Made by a program: the position numbers and the translations under genes
Notes under the pieces: model-generated
Seen by the model: the letters and a program-made list of their open reading frames with translations, nothing else
Told to the model about the DNA's origin: nothing
Database searches by the model: none
In this document: piece by piece, positions 8,374 through 17,323 of the stretch
Position numbering within the stretch: the first letter of the stretch is position 1
How the letters are laid out: each line of letters begins with the position of its first letter
Assembly (NCBI GenBank): GCA_937884635.1
Contig: CALGBW010000026.1
Location: 1-47,540, forward strand
DNA from: an uncultured Chlamydiaceae bacterium
Lineage (GTDB): Bacteria > Chlamydiota > Chlamydiia > Chlamydiales > Chlamydiaceae
Direction: 5' to 3'
DNA: 47,540 nucleotides

Positions 8374-8850
8374 ATGCTTTATCAGTCTGAATGTCAAAAA
8401 GATTTTTCATTGTGTTCTTTTTTATCTTTAGATCGGGTTATGTTTTTAACAAAGAATTCTAAAGAAGAGATTCTTCAGGATCTTACGAACTTGGCTAGTT
8501 CAGCAGGCGTTTTAGGAAATAAAGAAACATTCTTTCATGCGCTAGTCACGCGCGAGAATATTATGTCTACGGGCATTGGTATGGGAGTGGCCCTCCCTCA
8601 TGGCAAATTAGAGAGCTGTGATCAATTCTTTATTGTTGTTGGAATCCATCCTCAGGGAATTGTTTGGGATTCTATTGACGGTGCTCTCGTACGTTTGGTC
8701 TTTTTGATAGGAGGCCCAGGTCATGCACAGTCTGAGTATCTTAAATTGCTGTCATCTTTGACGTTGTGTCTTAGAGATGAGACAACACGTCAGCAGCTTT
8801 TGCAGGTGAATACTGTTGAGGAAGTATTGAATGTTTTTGCTGGAATGTAG
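8374..8850 (+). CDS. ptsN: PTS IIA-like nitrogen-regulatory protein (PtsN), first copy
   Basis: A 158-residue EIIA-Ntr/fructose-type phosphotransferase domain. The phospho-accepting His76 is intact in the motif STGIGMGVALPHGK. Proteins of this family receive phosphate from the PTS phosphorelay and act as regulators rather than sugar transporters. The ATG at 8374 is chosen over an upstream GTG at 8335 because it follows the dut stop by one base and gives the normal domain length. The second ptsN starts two bases after its stop. No sugar-specific EIIB/EIIC is encoded nearby, which supports a regulatory role. Confidence 0.92.
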   Translation: MLYQSECQKDFSLCSFLSLDRVMFLTKNSKEEILQDLTNLASSAGVLGNKETFFHALVTRENIMSTGIGMGVALPHGKLESCDQFFIVVGIHPQGIVWDSIDGALVRLVFLIGGPGHAQSEYLKLLSSLTLCLRDETTRQQLLQVNTVEEVLNVFAGM

Positions 8851-8852
8851 TT

Positions 8853-9530
8853 ATGGACCTGAAATTAGACGAACTTGCATCTTTATTAGATGTATCTGAG
8901 GAAATTATTCATGGATGGTTAGATGATGGTTTTATTCCTCATTATTCCATGAATAATGAACTGCGTTTTAATCGAGAAGAGATTGAAGACTGGTTATTAC
9001 ATAATCAGGGCATGTTAAAGTCCGAATCCCATAAAGGGGGCAAGGAGCCTTTGCGGGATGGGTCTTTGAGGTATAGTTTGTATAAAGCTATTTATCATGG
9101 TGGTGTATTTAGTGGACTTGTTGTGAAAGACAAGGAAGAGGTGTTGCGAGTTGTAACGTCTTATGTGGCGGAGAAATTCGATTTGGACGCAGAAGTCTTG
9201 TTTGAATTGCTTCTTGATAGGGAGCGGTTGATGTCGACAGGGATCGGTGAAGGCATTGCTTTACCTCATGCGAAAGATTTTCTGATAGATGGGTATCAAG
9301 ACATTGTAGTGCCCGTTTTCTTATCTGAGGGTATTGACTTCGGCTCGTTGGATGGTCAACCTGTAAGTGTTTTATTTTTCCTTTTTGCTTGTCAGGATAG
9401 GAATCATTTAAATTTAGTAAACAAGATTGTAAACCTGTCGGTTTCTTTGGAAGCACGTAGTTTTCTTGTCAAACAGCCAAGTAAAGAACAGCTCTTGGCT
9501 TATATCAAAAATTGGGAATCGCAGCACTAG
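8853..9530 (+). CDS. PtsN-type EIIA protein fused to an N-terminal helix-turn-helix
   Basis: A 225-residue protein in two parts. Residues 1-50 look like a MerR/excisionase-type helix-turn-helix (LDELASLLDVSEEIIHGWLD then an Arg-Phe-Asn-Arg-Glu segment and EDWL). Residues 75-225 are an EIIA domain with phospho-His139 in STGIGEGIALPHAK. The fusion suggests a DNA-binding regulator whose activity follows PTS phosphorylation; the target is unknown. It directly follows the single-domain ptsN (2-bp gap) and is followed by a likely terminator at 9554-9587, which would end the accD/dut/ptsN transcript. The same pair occurs in other Chlamydia. Confidence 0.85.
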   Translation: MDLKLDELASLLDVSEEIIHGWLDDGFIPHYSMNNELRFNREEIEDWLLHNQGMLKSESHKGGKEPLRDGSLRYSLYKAIYHGGVFSGLVVKDKEEVLRVVTSYVAEKFDLDAEVLFELLLDRERLMSTGIGEGIALPHAKDFLIDGYQDIVVPVFLSEGIDFGSLDGQPVSVLFFLFACQDRNHLNLVNKIVNLSVSLEARSFLVKQPSKEQLLAYIKNWESQH

Positions 9531-9553
9531 TCAATAGCTTGCTGATTTTGATC

Positions 9554-9587
9554 CGGGGGCATTTTGAGCTCCCGTGTTATTTTTTTG
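9554..9587 (+). terminator. Likely intrinsic terminator after the ptsN pair
   Basis: CGGGGGC (9554-9560) pairs with GCTCCCG (9568-9574), seven base pairs with one G-T, loop ATTTTGA, then TGTTATTTTTTT. The position is 24 bp after the second ptsN stop. Confidence 0.7.
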
Positions 9588-9740
9588 CGTTCTTGAATGT
9601 CAGCTGTTCCTGAGATCTTACAGCCCTAGGTATTACGAGTAGTTTTTTGTATTGTTGCGTCAGATTTATAACTTTAAGTTATAAAATTTATTGCTATTAT
9701 GGTGGGCCCGTAGGTTGATCTAGGGGAATATTTTGGCATA

Positions 9741-10823
9741 ATGAGTTTTAAACGCGCTTCCCAACTTGCAGTACTCTCTATTTTACTGACTTTTACTAAT
9801 AGTATTGCTTACGCAAACCCTAGTGTCCCGTCATCAGTAGTACAGCTGGAACAAGTTGATTTTGTTTCCCCGCGGTCTGAAGAAAATGTTAGCGCTCAGA
9901 CTGTTTCTTTTTGGAGCCGATTTTTTAGAGGGAAGAGGCACCACCGCAAAGAAGATCATTCACGAGAAAAGCAGCGTCGAGAGAAAGTGCGACGTAATGT
10001 GAAAAGCCGTCGGGCAGCATTTTCGACAGCTTCTTTTCTTCCCACTCTTTCTAAAGGGAAAGAACCAGCTTTGACAAGAGTTACGAAAAAGAGATCGATA
10101 GGAAGCCAACACAAAATGGCTGTTTCTAGTTCAGCGGTTATCAGTTCTAAACCTGCCAGTAAGGTTCTTTCTGTATCGGGGGCTGAAGTAGAGGTTTCTT
10201 TAGAAGAAAGAGATAGATTGATTTCGGAATGGCTGAAAGAGAAGCGTGCTGGTACAAGAAAATCTTCCCGAACATCTTTGGCAGCAAAATCATCTACAGG
10301 AAAAATTCGTCGCGATGGCAGTGTAACTTCTATGTTACGCTATGATGTAGAGAAGGCAGCTTCCGTGAAGGCGAAGCGTAATCGGACAGTTGCTCCTGAG
10401 TTAAAAGCTCAGCGGTCCTCAGTAAGCAAGACATATGCGGGGAAAAACAAAGTTTCCAGTGATCAGAAAGAGAGTCAGGCTCAATTAGCACGCCTTGCTG
10501 TAGAAAAGGTTAAGGAAGAGGGAACTTCAGCAGGACAGCCTGCTCCGGAGGAAAAAAAAGAGGAGGCAGACCGCTATTTCTCTATTGCCTCTTCTGCTGA
10601 AAATACGAACGTCAACTCTTATTTAGATGCTAAGCAGTATCGTTGTTCTTCTGAAGAAACCGACTGGCCTTGTTCTTCTTGTGTGGCTAAACGCAGAGCG
10701 CACTCTGGTATATCTGTATGTACGATGGTTGTGTCAGTGATAGCCCTCATTTTAGCCGCCACCATCATTTGTAATGCTTCAGCTGATTCAGCGCCTTCCT
10801 CTTCTCCAGGATCTGGCAGTTAA
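9741..10823 (+). CDS. Exported, highly basic protein with C-terminal membrane segment; function unknown
   Basis: I do not recognise a characterised family. The 360-residue product starts with a likely Sec signal peptide (about residues 1-26, SQLAVLSILLTFTNSIAYA). Next comes a long low-complexity region rich in Lys, Arg and Ser with many basic clusters (GKRHHRKEDHSREKQ, KVRRNVKSRRA), probably disordered. Then there is a four-Cys patch (near CSSEETDWPCSSCVAKR), a hydrophobic helix (CTMVVSVIALILAATIIC, about 327-344) and a short Ser/Pro tail. The layout suggests an envelope protein with a disordered basic region outside the cytoplasm. Its place between the ptsN pair and mnmA matches CT288/CT289 of C. 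trachomatis, which is a loose parallel. It has its own terminator (10860-10887). Confidence 0.75.
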   Translation: MSFKRASQLAVLSILLTFTNSIAYANPSVPSSVVQLEQVDFVSPRSEENVSAQTVSFWSRFFRGKRHHRKEDHSREKQRREKVRRNVKSRRAAFSTASFLPTLSKGKEPALTRVTKKRSIGSQHKMAVSSSAVISSKPASKVLSVSGAEVEVSLEERDRLISEWLKEKRAGTRKSSRTSLAAKSSTGKIRRDGSVTSMLRYDVEKAASVKAKRNRTVAPELKAQRSSVSKTYAGKNKVSSDQKESQAQLARLAVEKVKEEGTSAGQPAPEEKKEEADRYFSIASSAENTNVNSYLDAKQYRCSSEETDWPCSSCVAKRRAHSGISVCTMVVSVIALILAATIICNASADSAPSSSPGSGS

Positions 10824-10859
10824 GCTTAGCAAAGAATATATAGTTAGCCTTTTGTCTCT

Positions 10860-10887
10860 AACCCCCATCATTCTTTGGGGGTTTTTA
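10860..10887 (+). terminator. Intrinsic terminator
   Basis: AACCCCCA (10860-10867) pairs with TGGGGGTT (10876-10883), followed by TTTATT. It closes the transcript of the exported basic protein and separates it from mnmA. Confidence 0.85.
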
Positions 10888-11008
10888 TTATTAAAAAATT
10901 TTTAATTAACGCGATCAGAAAAATAGCGATTTTTTTGATTCTAGTTCTTTTGGTATATTTGTTCTTTTCAAAAGTAATTAGGTCTTCTTTTTTCAATAAA
11001 GGTTTTAT

Positions 11009-12094
11009 ATGTGTAAGACGGTCGTGGTTGCTATGTCCGGGGGAGTGGATTCTTCGGTAGTTGCGTATTTACTAAAGCAACAGGCATCGTATCGTGTTAT
11101 TGGTATCTTTATGAAAAATTGGGAGGAACAAAATGCAGATGGAGAATGCTGTTCTGCTCGAGATTATGCTGATGTTGGGCTTGTAGCTGACCAGCTGGGT
11201 ATTCCTTATTATACTGTTTCTTTTGTAGAAGAGTATAGAGAGCGGGTGTTTTCTCAATTTCTTAAAGGGTATTCAAGTGGTTTTACACCAAATCCTGATA
11301 TTTTATGCAATCGTGAGGTCAAATTTGATTTATTGCAGCAGAAGGTTCGTGAGTTAGGGGGGGATTACCTCGCTACGGGACACTACTGTCGATTGCAAAA
11401 TGGAGTTCTTATGCGTGGAATTGATCGTAATAAGGATCAAAGTTATTTTCTTTCAGGTACACCTAAGTCAGCATTGAGTAATGTGTTATTCCCTTTAGGC
11501 GATATGAAAAAAGATCAGGTTAGAGCTATTGCTGCAGAGGCTGGGCTTGCGACAGCTGCTAAGAAAGATAGCGTGGGTATTTGTTTTATTGGAAAGAGGA
11601 ACTTCAAGGGGTTCATAGAACAGTTTATTCCTGATCAACCAGGTGACATTGTTGATTATGATACGAAACAGGTTGTAGGAAAACACGAAGGGCCACACTG
11701 TTATACGATTGGACAAAGGCGAGGTTTAGATATAGGTGGTTCAGATAAACCTTGTTTTGTAGTAGGGAAAGATATGGATAAGGGTACCGTATATATTGTA
11801 CGAGGCGAGGACCACCCATTACTATATCGACAAAACTTAGTGGCTAAGAACGTCAACTGGTTTGAAGAACCAAAAGGATTCCCATACCACTGTAGTGCGA
11901 AAGTGCGTTACCGATCTCCAGACGAACCTTGTACAATTTTAGGTCGTGGAGATTTCCCTGGTGATGTTCGCGTACACTTTTCTTCACCGGTGAAAGCAAT
12001 AACCCCCGGGCAAGCCATAGCATTTTACCAGGGGGATATGTGTATCGGTGGGGGAATTATTGACGTTCCTATGTCTCCTGAGCAACAATCATAG
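11009..12094 (+). CDS. mnmA: tRNA 2-thiouridylase
   Basis: MnmA activates U34 of tRNA-Lys, -Glu and -Gln with ATP and transfers sulfur to form 2-thiouridine. The 361-residue protein has the PP-loop MSGGVDSS at residues 9-16, the catalytic Cys100 in PDILCNREVKF and Cys192 in SVGICFIGKRNF, and the C-terminal beta-barrel. Length is normal. The ATG at 11009 is followed directly by the PP-loop strand, as in homologues. The sulfur would come from a cysteine desulfurase; one is encoded at 23255. The last 26 bp overlap the 3' end of clpC on the opposite strand, with no room for a terminator between the two genes. Confidence 0.96.
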   Translation: MCKTVVVAMSGGVDSSVVAYLLKQQASYRVIGIFMKNWEEQNADGECCSARDYADVGLVADQLGIPYYTVSFVEEYRERVFSQFLKGYSSGFTPNPDILCNREVKFDLLQQKVRELGGDYLATGHYCRLQNGVLMRGIDRNKDQSYFLSGTPKSALSNVLFPLGDMKKDQVRAIAAEAGLATAAKKDSVGICFIGKRNFKGFIEQFIPDQPGDIVDYDTKQVVGKHEGPHCYTIGQRRGLDIGGSDKPCFVVGKDMDKGTVYIVRGEDHPLLYRQNLVAKNVNWFEEPKGFPYHCSAKVRYRSPDEPCTILGRGDFPGDVRVHFSSPVKAITPGQAIAFYQGDMCIGGGIIDVPMSPEQQS

Positions 12095-14612
12095 CATCAG
12101 TGGCATTCTCTTCGCGTTCGAAGATCACTTTTTCCTCCATCAGCATGGCTTTTAAGTTGCGTGCTTCCTGACGGCAGGTTTCTTTTAGCAGCATTTCTGC
12201 TAAAGGATCTTCTAGGTATTGCTCAACAACACGTCTTAACGGTCTGGCACCCATCTCAGGCGAGAAGCCTTTCGAAACTAAGAAAGATACAACTGAATCT
12301 GGGATGTTGAGTGCTACTTGGAAGTTCTTCAGCCTCGAGTCTAACTTTTTAATTTCTAAGTGTATGATTTGAGACAAAGCGTCTTTTTCAAGAGGTCGGA
12401 AGATCACGCTCTCATCCAATCGGTTAATAAACTCTGGCTTGAGGTGTTTCTTCATAGCTGCTTCTATCTTTTCTTGTATCACAACATAGTCCAAGTGAGA
12501 TCGGGCCCCAAAGCCAATCTCGCCACTCTTTCTGATTAAATCCGCACCTAGGTTGGATGTCATGATAATGATTGCATGCCGGAAATCAACCTTACGTCCT
12601 AGAGCATCTGTTAACCGCCCCTGTTCTAAGATTTGTAACATCAAATCCATGATGTCAGGGTGGGCTTTTTCTATTTCATCAAACAACACTACGCAATAAG
12701 GACGTCGGCGTACCTGTTCTGTAAGGTGACCGCCTTCTTCATAGCCTACATATCCTGGAGGAGACCCCATCATCTTTGTAGCGGCAAACTTCTCCATATA
12801 TTCTGACATATCAACTTGGATAAGGGCGTCCTCACCGCCAAACATCTCAATAGCAATCTGCTGAGCTAATAATGTTTTTCCTACGCCAGTAGGTCCTAAG
12901 AACAAAAAGGATCCCATAGGTCGATTAGGATCTTTAATTCCTGTTCTAGATCTACGAATGGCTCGGCAAATGCTTGAAACAGCTTCATCTTGCCCAATAA
13001 TTTTCTTTTTCAACGAGTCTTCTAATTTAAGAAGTTTTTCGCTTTCAGCTTCTGTTAACCGTGCAGAAGGGATTCCTGTTTGCATAGAAACAACTTGAGC
13101 TACAGCCTCTTCGTCAACAGGGATTTGGTGTTCTTCTTTATTTGTTTCCCATTCTTGCTTCATGTTGGTTAAGCGTTCACGCAGCTTCTTCTCTTCGTCT
13201 CGTAACCGTGCAGCACGCTCGTATTCTTGGGTGCCGATAGCTTGTTCCTTAGCTGCTTTGGTGCTTTCAATCTCAGCTTCTAATTTCATTAAATCTGTTG
13301 GCTGACCCATTGTGTTAACACGGACACGAGCTCCTGCTTCATCCAACAGGTCAATGGCTTTATCAGGAAGGAACCTGCCATGGATATATTGGTCAGATAA
13401 GGTTGCTGCTGCTTTTAATGCTTCATTTGTAATAAAGACGTTGTGGTGGTCTTCATACTTTTTCTTCAATCCTCGTAGAATCTCTACAGTCTCTTCCACG
13501 CTTGGGGGCTGAACAATAATTTTTTGGAATCGTCTTTCTAAGGCTGCATCCTTCTCTATATGTTTACGGTATTCATCTAAGGTTGTAGCGCCGATACACT
13601 GAATTTCCCCTCGAGCTAGAGCTGGTTTGAGAATATTAGAAGCATCGATAGCGCCTTCTGCTGCTCCAGCTCCAACAATTGTGTGCAGCTCGTCAATGAA
13701 CAAAAGGATATTTCCGTGTTTACGCACCTCATCCATAACAGCTTTGAGGCGTTCTTCGAATTGTCCTCGATATTTCGTTCCCGCAATAATGAGAGCAAGG
13801 TCTAAGTTAATTAACCGTTTTTTTCTTAGAGATTCCGGCACTTCATTAGAGATAATTTTTTGAGCTAATCCTTCTACGATTGCTGTTTTCCCAACACCAG
13901 CTTCACCAATCAAAACAGGATTATTTTTTCTTCTTCGACAGAGAATAAGAATGAGCCTTTCTACCTCTGCTGATCTACCTATTACAGGGTCTAATTTAGA
14001 TTCCCGGAACATTTCGGTTAAATCATACCCGTATGCTTTCAAAGCAGATAGTTTGTCTGATTTTTCTATGCCAATTGTATGCCCTATAGAAGAGGATTTG
14101 TAAGAAGAGGAGGAAGAAGGAGAGGGGCCTCTAGGATTGATGGAGGAAGAAGAAGAGGGGGGGAGTTGTAAGTTGAAAGTATCCAGTTCTTTTAAAATTT
14201 CTCTTCTTACTTCTTTAGGGTCGATGTTTAGTCTTTCCAGTACTTGTAAAGCAACACCATCAGTTTGGTTCAAAATTCCTAAAAGTAGGTGCTCTGTGCC
14301 AACATAGTTGTGTTCTAGTATGCTCGCTTCTTCATTTGCGGATTCAAAAGATTTCTTCACTCTTCCAGTTAAAGCAGGGTCTCCATAAACTTGGATTTCT
14401 GGTCCGTAGCCAATCAGGTGTTCGACTTCTTGTTTAACAGAGTCGAAGTCAATACCTAAATTACGCAGCACATTGACAGCCACGCCTTGTCCTAGTTTGA
14501 GTAAACCTAAAAGAATATGTTCAGTGCCGAGATAATTATGATTTAAGTGTTGTGCTTCTTTTTTCGCTAACTTGATGACCTGTTTCGCTCTATTAGTAAA
14601 CTTTTCAAACAT
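12069..14612 (-). CDS. clpC: ATP-dependent Clp protease ATP-binding subunit ClpC
   Basis: An AAA+ unfoldase that feeds substrates to ClpP. The 847-residue protein has two N-terminal Clp repeats (about 1-145), D1 with Walker A GEAGVGKTA, a middle domain with a UVR-like EYERAARLRDEEKKLRERL, D2 with Walker A GPTGVGKT, and an IGF loop (GEIGFGARS) of the type that docks on ClpP. The start at 14612 (MFEKFTNRAKQVI) is chosen because this is the universal ClpC N-terminus; the frame continues open for 22 codons upstream without a plausible start signal. It contains a Ser/Pro-rich linker (PPSSSSSINPRGPSPSSSSS) between the N-domain and D1. clpP is not in the window. The gene is convergent and overlapping with mnmA. 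Confidence 0.96.
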   Translation of the reverse strand: MFEKFTNRAKQVIKLAKKEAQHLNHNYLGTEHILLGLLKLGQGVAVNVLRNLGIDFDSVKQEVEHLIGYGPEIQVYGDPALTGRVKKSFESANEEASILEHNYVGTEHLLLGILNQTDGVALQVLERLNIDPKEVRREILKELDTFNLQLPPSSSSSINPRGPSPSSSSSYKSSSIGHTIGIEKSDKLSALKAYGYDLTEMFRESKLDPVIGRSAEVERLILILCRRRKNNPVLIGEAGVGKTAIVEGLAQKIISNEVPESLRKKRLINLDLALIIAGTKYRGQFEERLKAVMDEVRKHGNILLFIDELHTIVGAGAAEGAIDASNILKPALARGEIQCIGATTLDEYRKHIEKDAALERRFQKIIVQPPSVEETVEILRGLKKKYEDHHNVFITNEALKAAATLSDQYIHGRFLPDKAIDLLDEAGARVRVNTMGQPTDLMKLEAEIESTKAAKEQAIGTQEYERAARLRDEEKKLRERLTNMKQEWETNKEEHQIPVDEEAVAQVVSMQTGIPSARLTEAESEKLLKLEDSLKKKIIGQDEAVSSICRAIRRSRTGIKDPNRPMGSFLFLGPTGVGKTLLAQQIAIEMFGGEDALIQVDMSEYMEKFAATKMMGSPPGYVGYEEGGHLTEQVRRRPYCVVLFDEIEKAHPDIMDLMLQILEQGRLTDALGRKVDFRHAIIIMTSNLGADLIRKSGEIGFGARSHLDYVVIQEKIEAAMKKHLKPEFINRLDESVIFRPLEKDALSQIIHLEIKKLDSRLKNFQVALNIPDSVVSFLVSKGFSPEMGARPLRRVVEQYLEDPLAEMLLKETCRQEARNLKAMLMEEKVIFEREENATDAMIVAQET

Positions 14613-14868
14613 AAAAACCTGAAAGCAGAGGGTGGAACTTTCCTTTAAGCATATACGAAATTGAAAATAATGATGCAACTTTTGCTGCCCTGCCTCTTTA
14701 CAGAAAGTTTTTATATATAAAGTATTTTGTTGTTTTAGCTGGTAGCTTGCTTAATTTGGCTGCTAAGTGATAAAATTGCTGGGTGAAATGTGGAATAGTG
14801 GTGCAACAAGAGATATTTATCGTGCTCTTAGTTAATTTTCAGCCACATCCGTTTGTTCTTATTTTATA

Positions 14869-15606
14869 ATGAAAATTCGTATTATAGATTCTGGGAAAAA
14901 ATCAGCCGCAGAACATATGGCTGAGGACAAGCGTCTTTTGGATAATTTGAAAGACGGTGAAGTCGTGTTACACCTCTACGAGTGGGCTAATCCGTTCTCT
15001 ATGACTTATGGATATTTCATGAGACCAGAGAAGTTGTTAACGGAAGACGGTATGAAAAAACTCGACATGTCTTCTCGCCCCACTGGAGGTGGATTTGTTT
15101 TCCATTCCGGAGATTATGCTTTCTCCTTATTGATGTCCTCCTCTTGCCCTAATTTTAGTCATTCTGTTTTAGATAATTATCGTACGGTTAATAGTAATGT
15201 TCTAGATGTGTTGCATTCTCTTTTTCGCCTGGACATGCGGTTGGCTCAAAAAGAAGGTTTAGACGGTTCTGATATTGCTAGATCGCAATTTTGTATGGCC
15301 TCCTCATCAAAATATGATGTTTTTGTTGGGAAAAGAAAAATTTGTGGAGCAGCTCAGAGAACTGTTAAAAAAGGGTTTTTACATCAAGGATCTATTTTTC
15401 TAGCAGGAAGTTCTATAGAGTTTTATCGTAAATTTCTTTTCCCTGATATAGCCGAATCTGTTGTTTCTGGTATAGATCAAAGCTCTTTTTTTCCTTTAGG
15501 GTTTAATGTCTCAGATTCTGTTCTTCAAGAAGCAAGAGCGGAGATTAAACGCTTGCTTATTCAAAAATTTTCTTCTTGGGAGGAAAATTCCTTCCTTTCT
15601 GTGTAG
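14869..15606 (+). CDS. lplA: Lipoate-protein ligase A family protein
   Basis: Attaches lipoate to a lysine of an acceptor domain, or moves octanoyl/lipoyl groups. The 245-residue protein shows the BPL/LplA fold signatures: the RPTGGGFVFHSGDYAFSL loop (about residues 70-87) and the lysine-bearing KRKICGAAQRTVKKGFLHQG (about 155-174, K157 as likely ligand lysine). It lacks the separate C-terminal domain of E. coli LplA, so it may need a partner or use pre-activated substrate. It lies 3.8 kb upstream of gcsH, a lipoyl acceptor, on the same strand. The ATG at 14869 gives the usual N-terminus. Confidence 0.85.
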   Translation: MKIRIIDSGKKSAAEHMAEDKRLLDNLKDGEVVLHLYEWANPFSMTYGYFMRPEKLLTEDGMKKLDMSSRPTGGGFVFHSGDYAFSLLMSSSCPNFSHSVLDNYRTVNSNVLDVLHSLFRLDMRLAQKEGLDGSDIARSQFCMASSSKYDVFVGKRKICGAAQRTVKKGFLHQGSIFLAGSSIEFYRKFLFPDIAESVVSGIDQSSFFPLGFNVSDSVLQEARAEIKRLLIQKFSSWEENSFLSV

Positions 15607-15642
15607 TATAGCAACCCGTGTATAGCAGCGGGGTAAGGTAGT

Positions 15643-17058
15643 ATGAGAATTAAGGTACTTGTTTCATTTTTTATGTGGGCTGTCTGCTCTTTAACTTGGG
15701 CTGCGACTATAGAGTTGCCAGAAAGTCGAGAAGATGCGTCTGTGATTGTTTTACATGATAGTTTAGATACGTATAAGAAGCTTCTGTCTTGTATAGACCA
15801 TGCACAATACAGTATCAACTTGTGTCCGTGCATGACTGGAGGGGATGTCCTTAAGGAGATTCTGGAACACGTGGATGCACGTATGCATGAGAATCCAAAT
15901 GTTACTTGTCGTATTTTAATCCAGCCGACGTTTATAGATCAGGCAGATAGGCGAGCTCTCTCTGAGATCAAAGCGACTTGGCCCTCTCGTTTTTTCTTTA
16001 TATTCTCGGATTGTCCTCCTAATTTAGACTTTGCCTTTCCTAATGTACTCGAAATGCACATCAAATTATCTGTAATTGATGGTAGGTATGTTTTTATTGG
16101 GGGAACTAACTTCGAAGATTTGATGTGTACAAAGGGGGATGCTTGCCCTGAAAGGCCAGACTCCTCTAAATTGTTTGTTTCTGGATTAGCTAGGCCTTGG
16201 GCATTTCGTGATCAAGATGTCGCAGTCAGTTCTCCTGACCTAGGCCTTTTGGTGCACAGGGAATTTCTAGCTCACTATGCGATGTGGGAGGCTTTTTCTA
16301 AAAGTATCTTTTTTAACAAGAGTTTAGATTTTTTCCGAGAACAGGTGACAACGGATTTAACATATCAGCAAGCAAAGAATGCAGAAAATTCTATATTTGA
16401 AGCAGACCCAAGAAAGATCCCAGTAGCTGTAAATCAGATTAGGTTTATTTTTTCTGGTCCAGATGAATCTGTCAATGCGATTACAGCAGAATACAGTCGT
16501 CTTATTTCGGAAGCGCAGCATTCTTTGCAAATAGTGCAGCTATATTTCTTGCCACACGATAGTATCTATCAGGAATTATTGAAAGCTATTCACGAGAGAA
16601 ATGTTGTTGCGGAATTAGTAACTAATGGGCGTACTGAATGTAGCCCATCTATTACTCTGTCTTATGCTTGGGGCAATAGAATTAACTATTTCCCGCTATT
16701 TTATAGGGAGCGTCCTATGATTTGGCGTCGCTATGCTTTTTCGAAAAAGATACCAAGTTCTAGTGTCTCTATATTCGAGTTTTTTGTTCCACAAGTGCAG
16801 CTACATAAAAAATGTATGATTGTTGATGGCCGTACGTTTTTAATTGGTAGTTATAATTTTTCTGAAAAGAGCCACTCTTGTGATTACGAATGTATCGTCA
16901 CTATTGAATCAAAAGAAGTAGCTAAAGCAGCCCAGGAGATATTTGCTAGAGATGTGTCTTTATCTCAGAGAGTTGATGCTCGTGATGTTTTCAATTGGTA
17001 TTTTGATATTCGATATCATTTCTTAGGTGGGTTAGAGGAGAGTCTCTTTCCTGCATAG
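15643..17058 (+). CDS. Exported phospholipase-D-superfamily protein
   Basis: A 471-residue protein with a cleavable signal peptide (about residues 1-20, VLVSFFMWAVCSLTWAA) and two complete HxK(x)4D motifs: H139-K141-D146 in HIKLSVIDGRYVFIGGTNF, and H388-K390-D395 in HKKCMIVDGRTFLIGSYNF. Two intact HKD motifs, each followed by GG/GS-xNF, mean a full active site of the PLD/cardiolipin-synthase/nuclease superfamily. The signal peptide places it in the periplasm or beyond, unlike membrane cardiolipin synthases, which begin with transmembrane helices. It corresponds in position to CT284 of C. trachomatis. Substrate (lipid or nucleic acid) is unknown. It starts 36 bp after lplA and is probably in the same transcript. 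Confidence 0.88.
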   Translation: MRIKVLVSFFMWAVCSLTWAATIELPESREDASVIVLHDSLDTYKKLLSCIDHAQYSINLCPCMTGGDVLKEILEHVDARMHENPNVTCRILIQPTFIDQADRRALSEIKATWPSRFFFIFSDCPPNLDFAFPNVLEMHIKLSVIDGRYVFIGGTNFEDLMCTKGDACPERPDSSKLFVSGLARPWAFRDQDVAVSSPDLGLLVHREFLAHYAMWEAFSKSIFFNKSLDFFREQVTTDLTYQQAKNAENSIFEADPRKIPVAVNQIRFIFSGPDESVNAITAEYSRLISEAQHSLQIVQLYFLPHDSIYQELLKAIHERNVVAELVTNGRTECSPSITLSYAWGNRINYFPLFYRERPMIWRRYAFSKKIPSSSVSIFEFFVPQVQLHKKCMIVDGRTFLIGSYNFSEKSHSCDYECIVTIESKEVAKAAQEIFARDVSLSQRVDARDVFNWYFDIRYHFLGGLEESLFPA

Positions 17059-17189
17059 TTTTGCATTGTCAGATGCAGAATAGTATACCTTGATAGAAAA
17101 TGATTTACTTGCAGGCAGATCTATGTATATTGTTAGCGAGGTAGGTTTCTGTACGCTGGTGCGTTAAGCAGCTTTTTCTCTTTTAGTCA

Positions 17190-17323
17190 TTTAGGTCAAA
17201 TCCTAGTTGTGTATAGTGGCTGGACTGAAAGCCACGGTTGCCCTACTCCACAAGACTGAATGGTTTCTGGGCTTCTTCTCTAATAGAACAGTTGACACGC
17301 CCCCTGTGGCTCAATCAGGGGGC
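17190..17323 (+). promoter_or_regulatory. Three successive hairpins before the CT283-like gene
   Basis: The 293-bp gap between the PLD gene and the next gene contains three inverted repeats in a row: TAGG-TCAAAT-CCTA (near 17190), GTGGCT-loop-AGCCAC (about 17216-17235) and a strong GCCCCCTG (17299-17306) with CAGGGGGC (17316-17323). None is followed by a good T-run. They may form a structured leader for the downstream gene, or the last may be a weak terminator of an upstream small RNA. No tRNA cloverleaf could be built. Confidence 0.4.

Noticed and set aside
10875..11060. Short plus-strand ORF of 61 codons rich in hydrophobic residues before mnmA
   Set aside because: It begins inside the terminator hairpin with TTG, lacks a ribosome-binding site and overlaps the secure mnmA start; AT-rich sequence readily encodes Ile/Leu/Phe runs.
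17190..17203. T-arm-like TAGG-TCAAAT-CCTA as part of a tRNA
   Set aside because: No acceptor, D or anticodon stems of correct length could be built around it on either strand.
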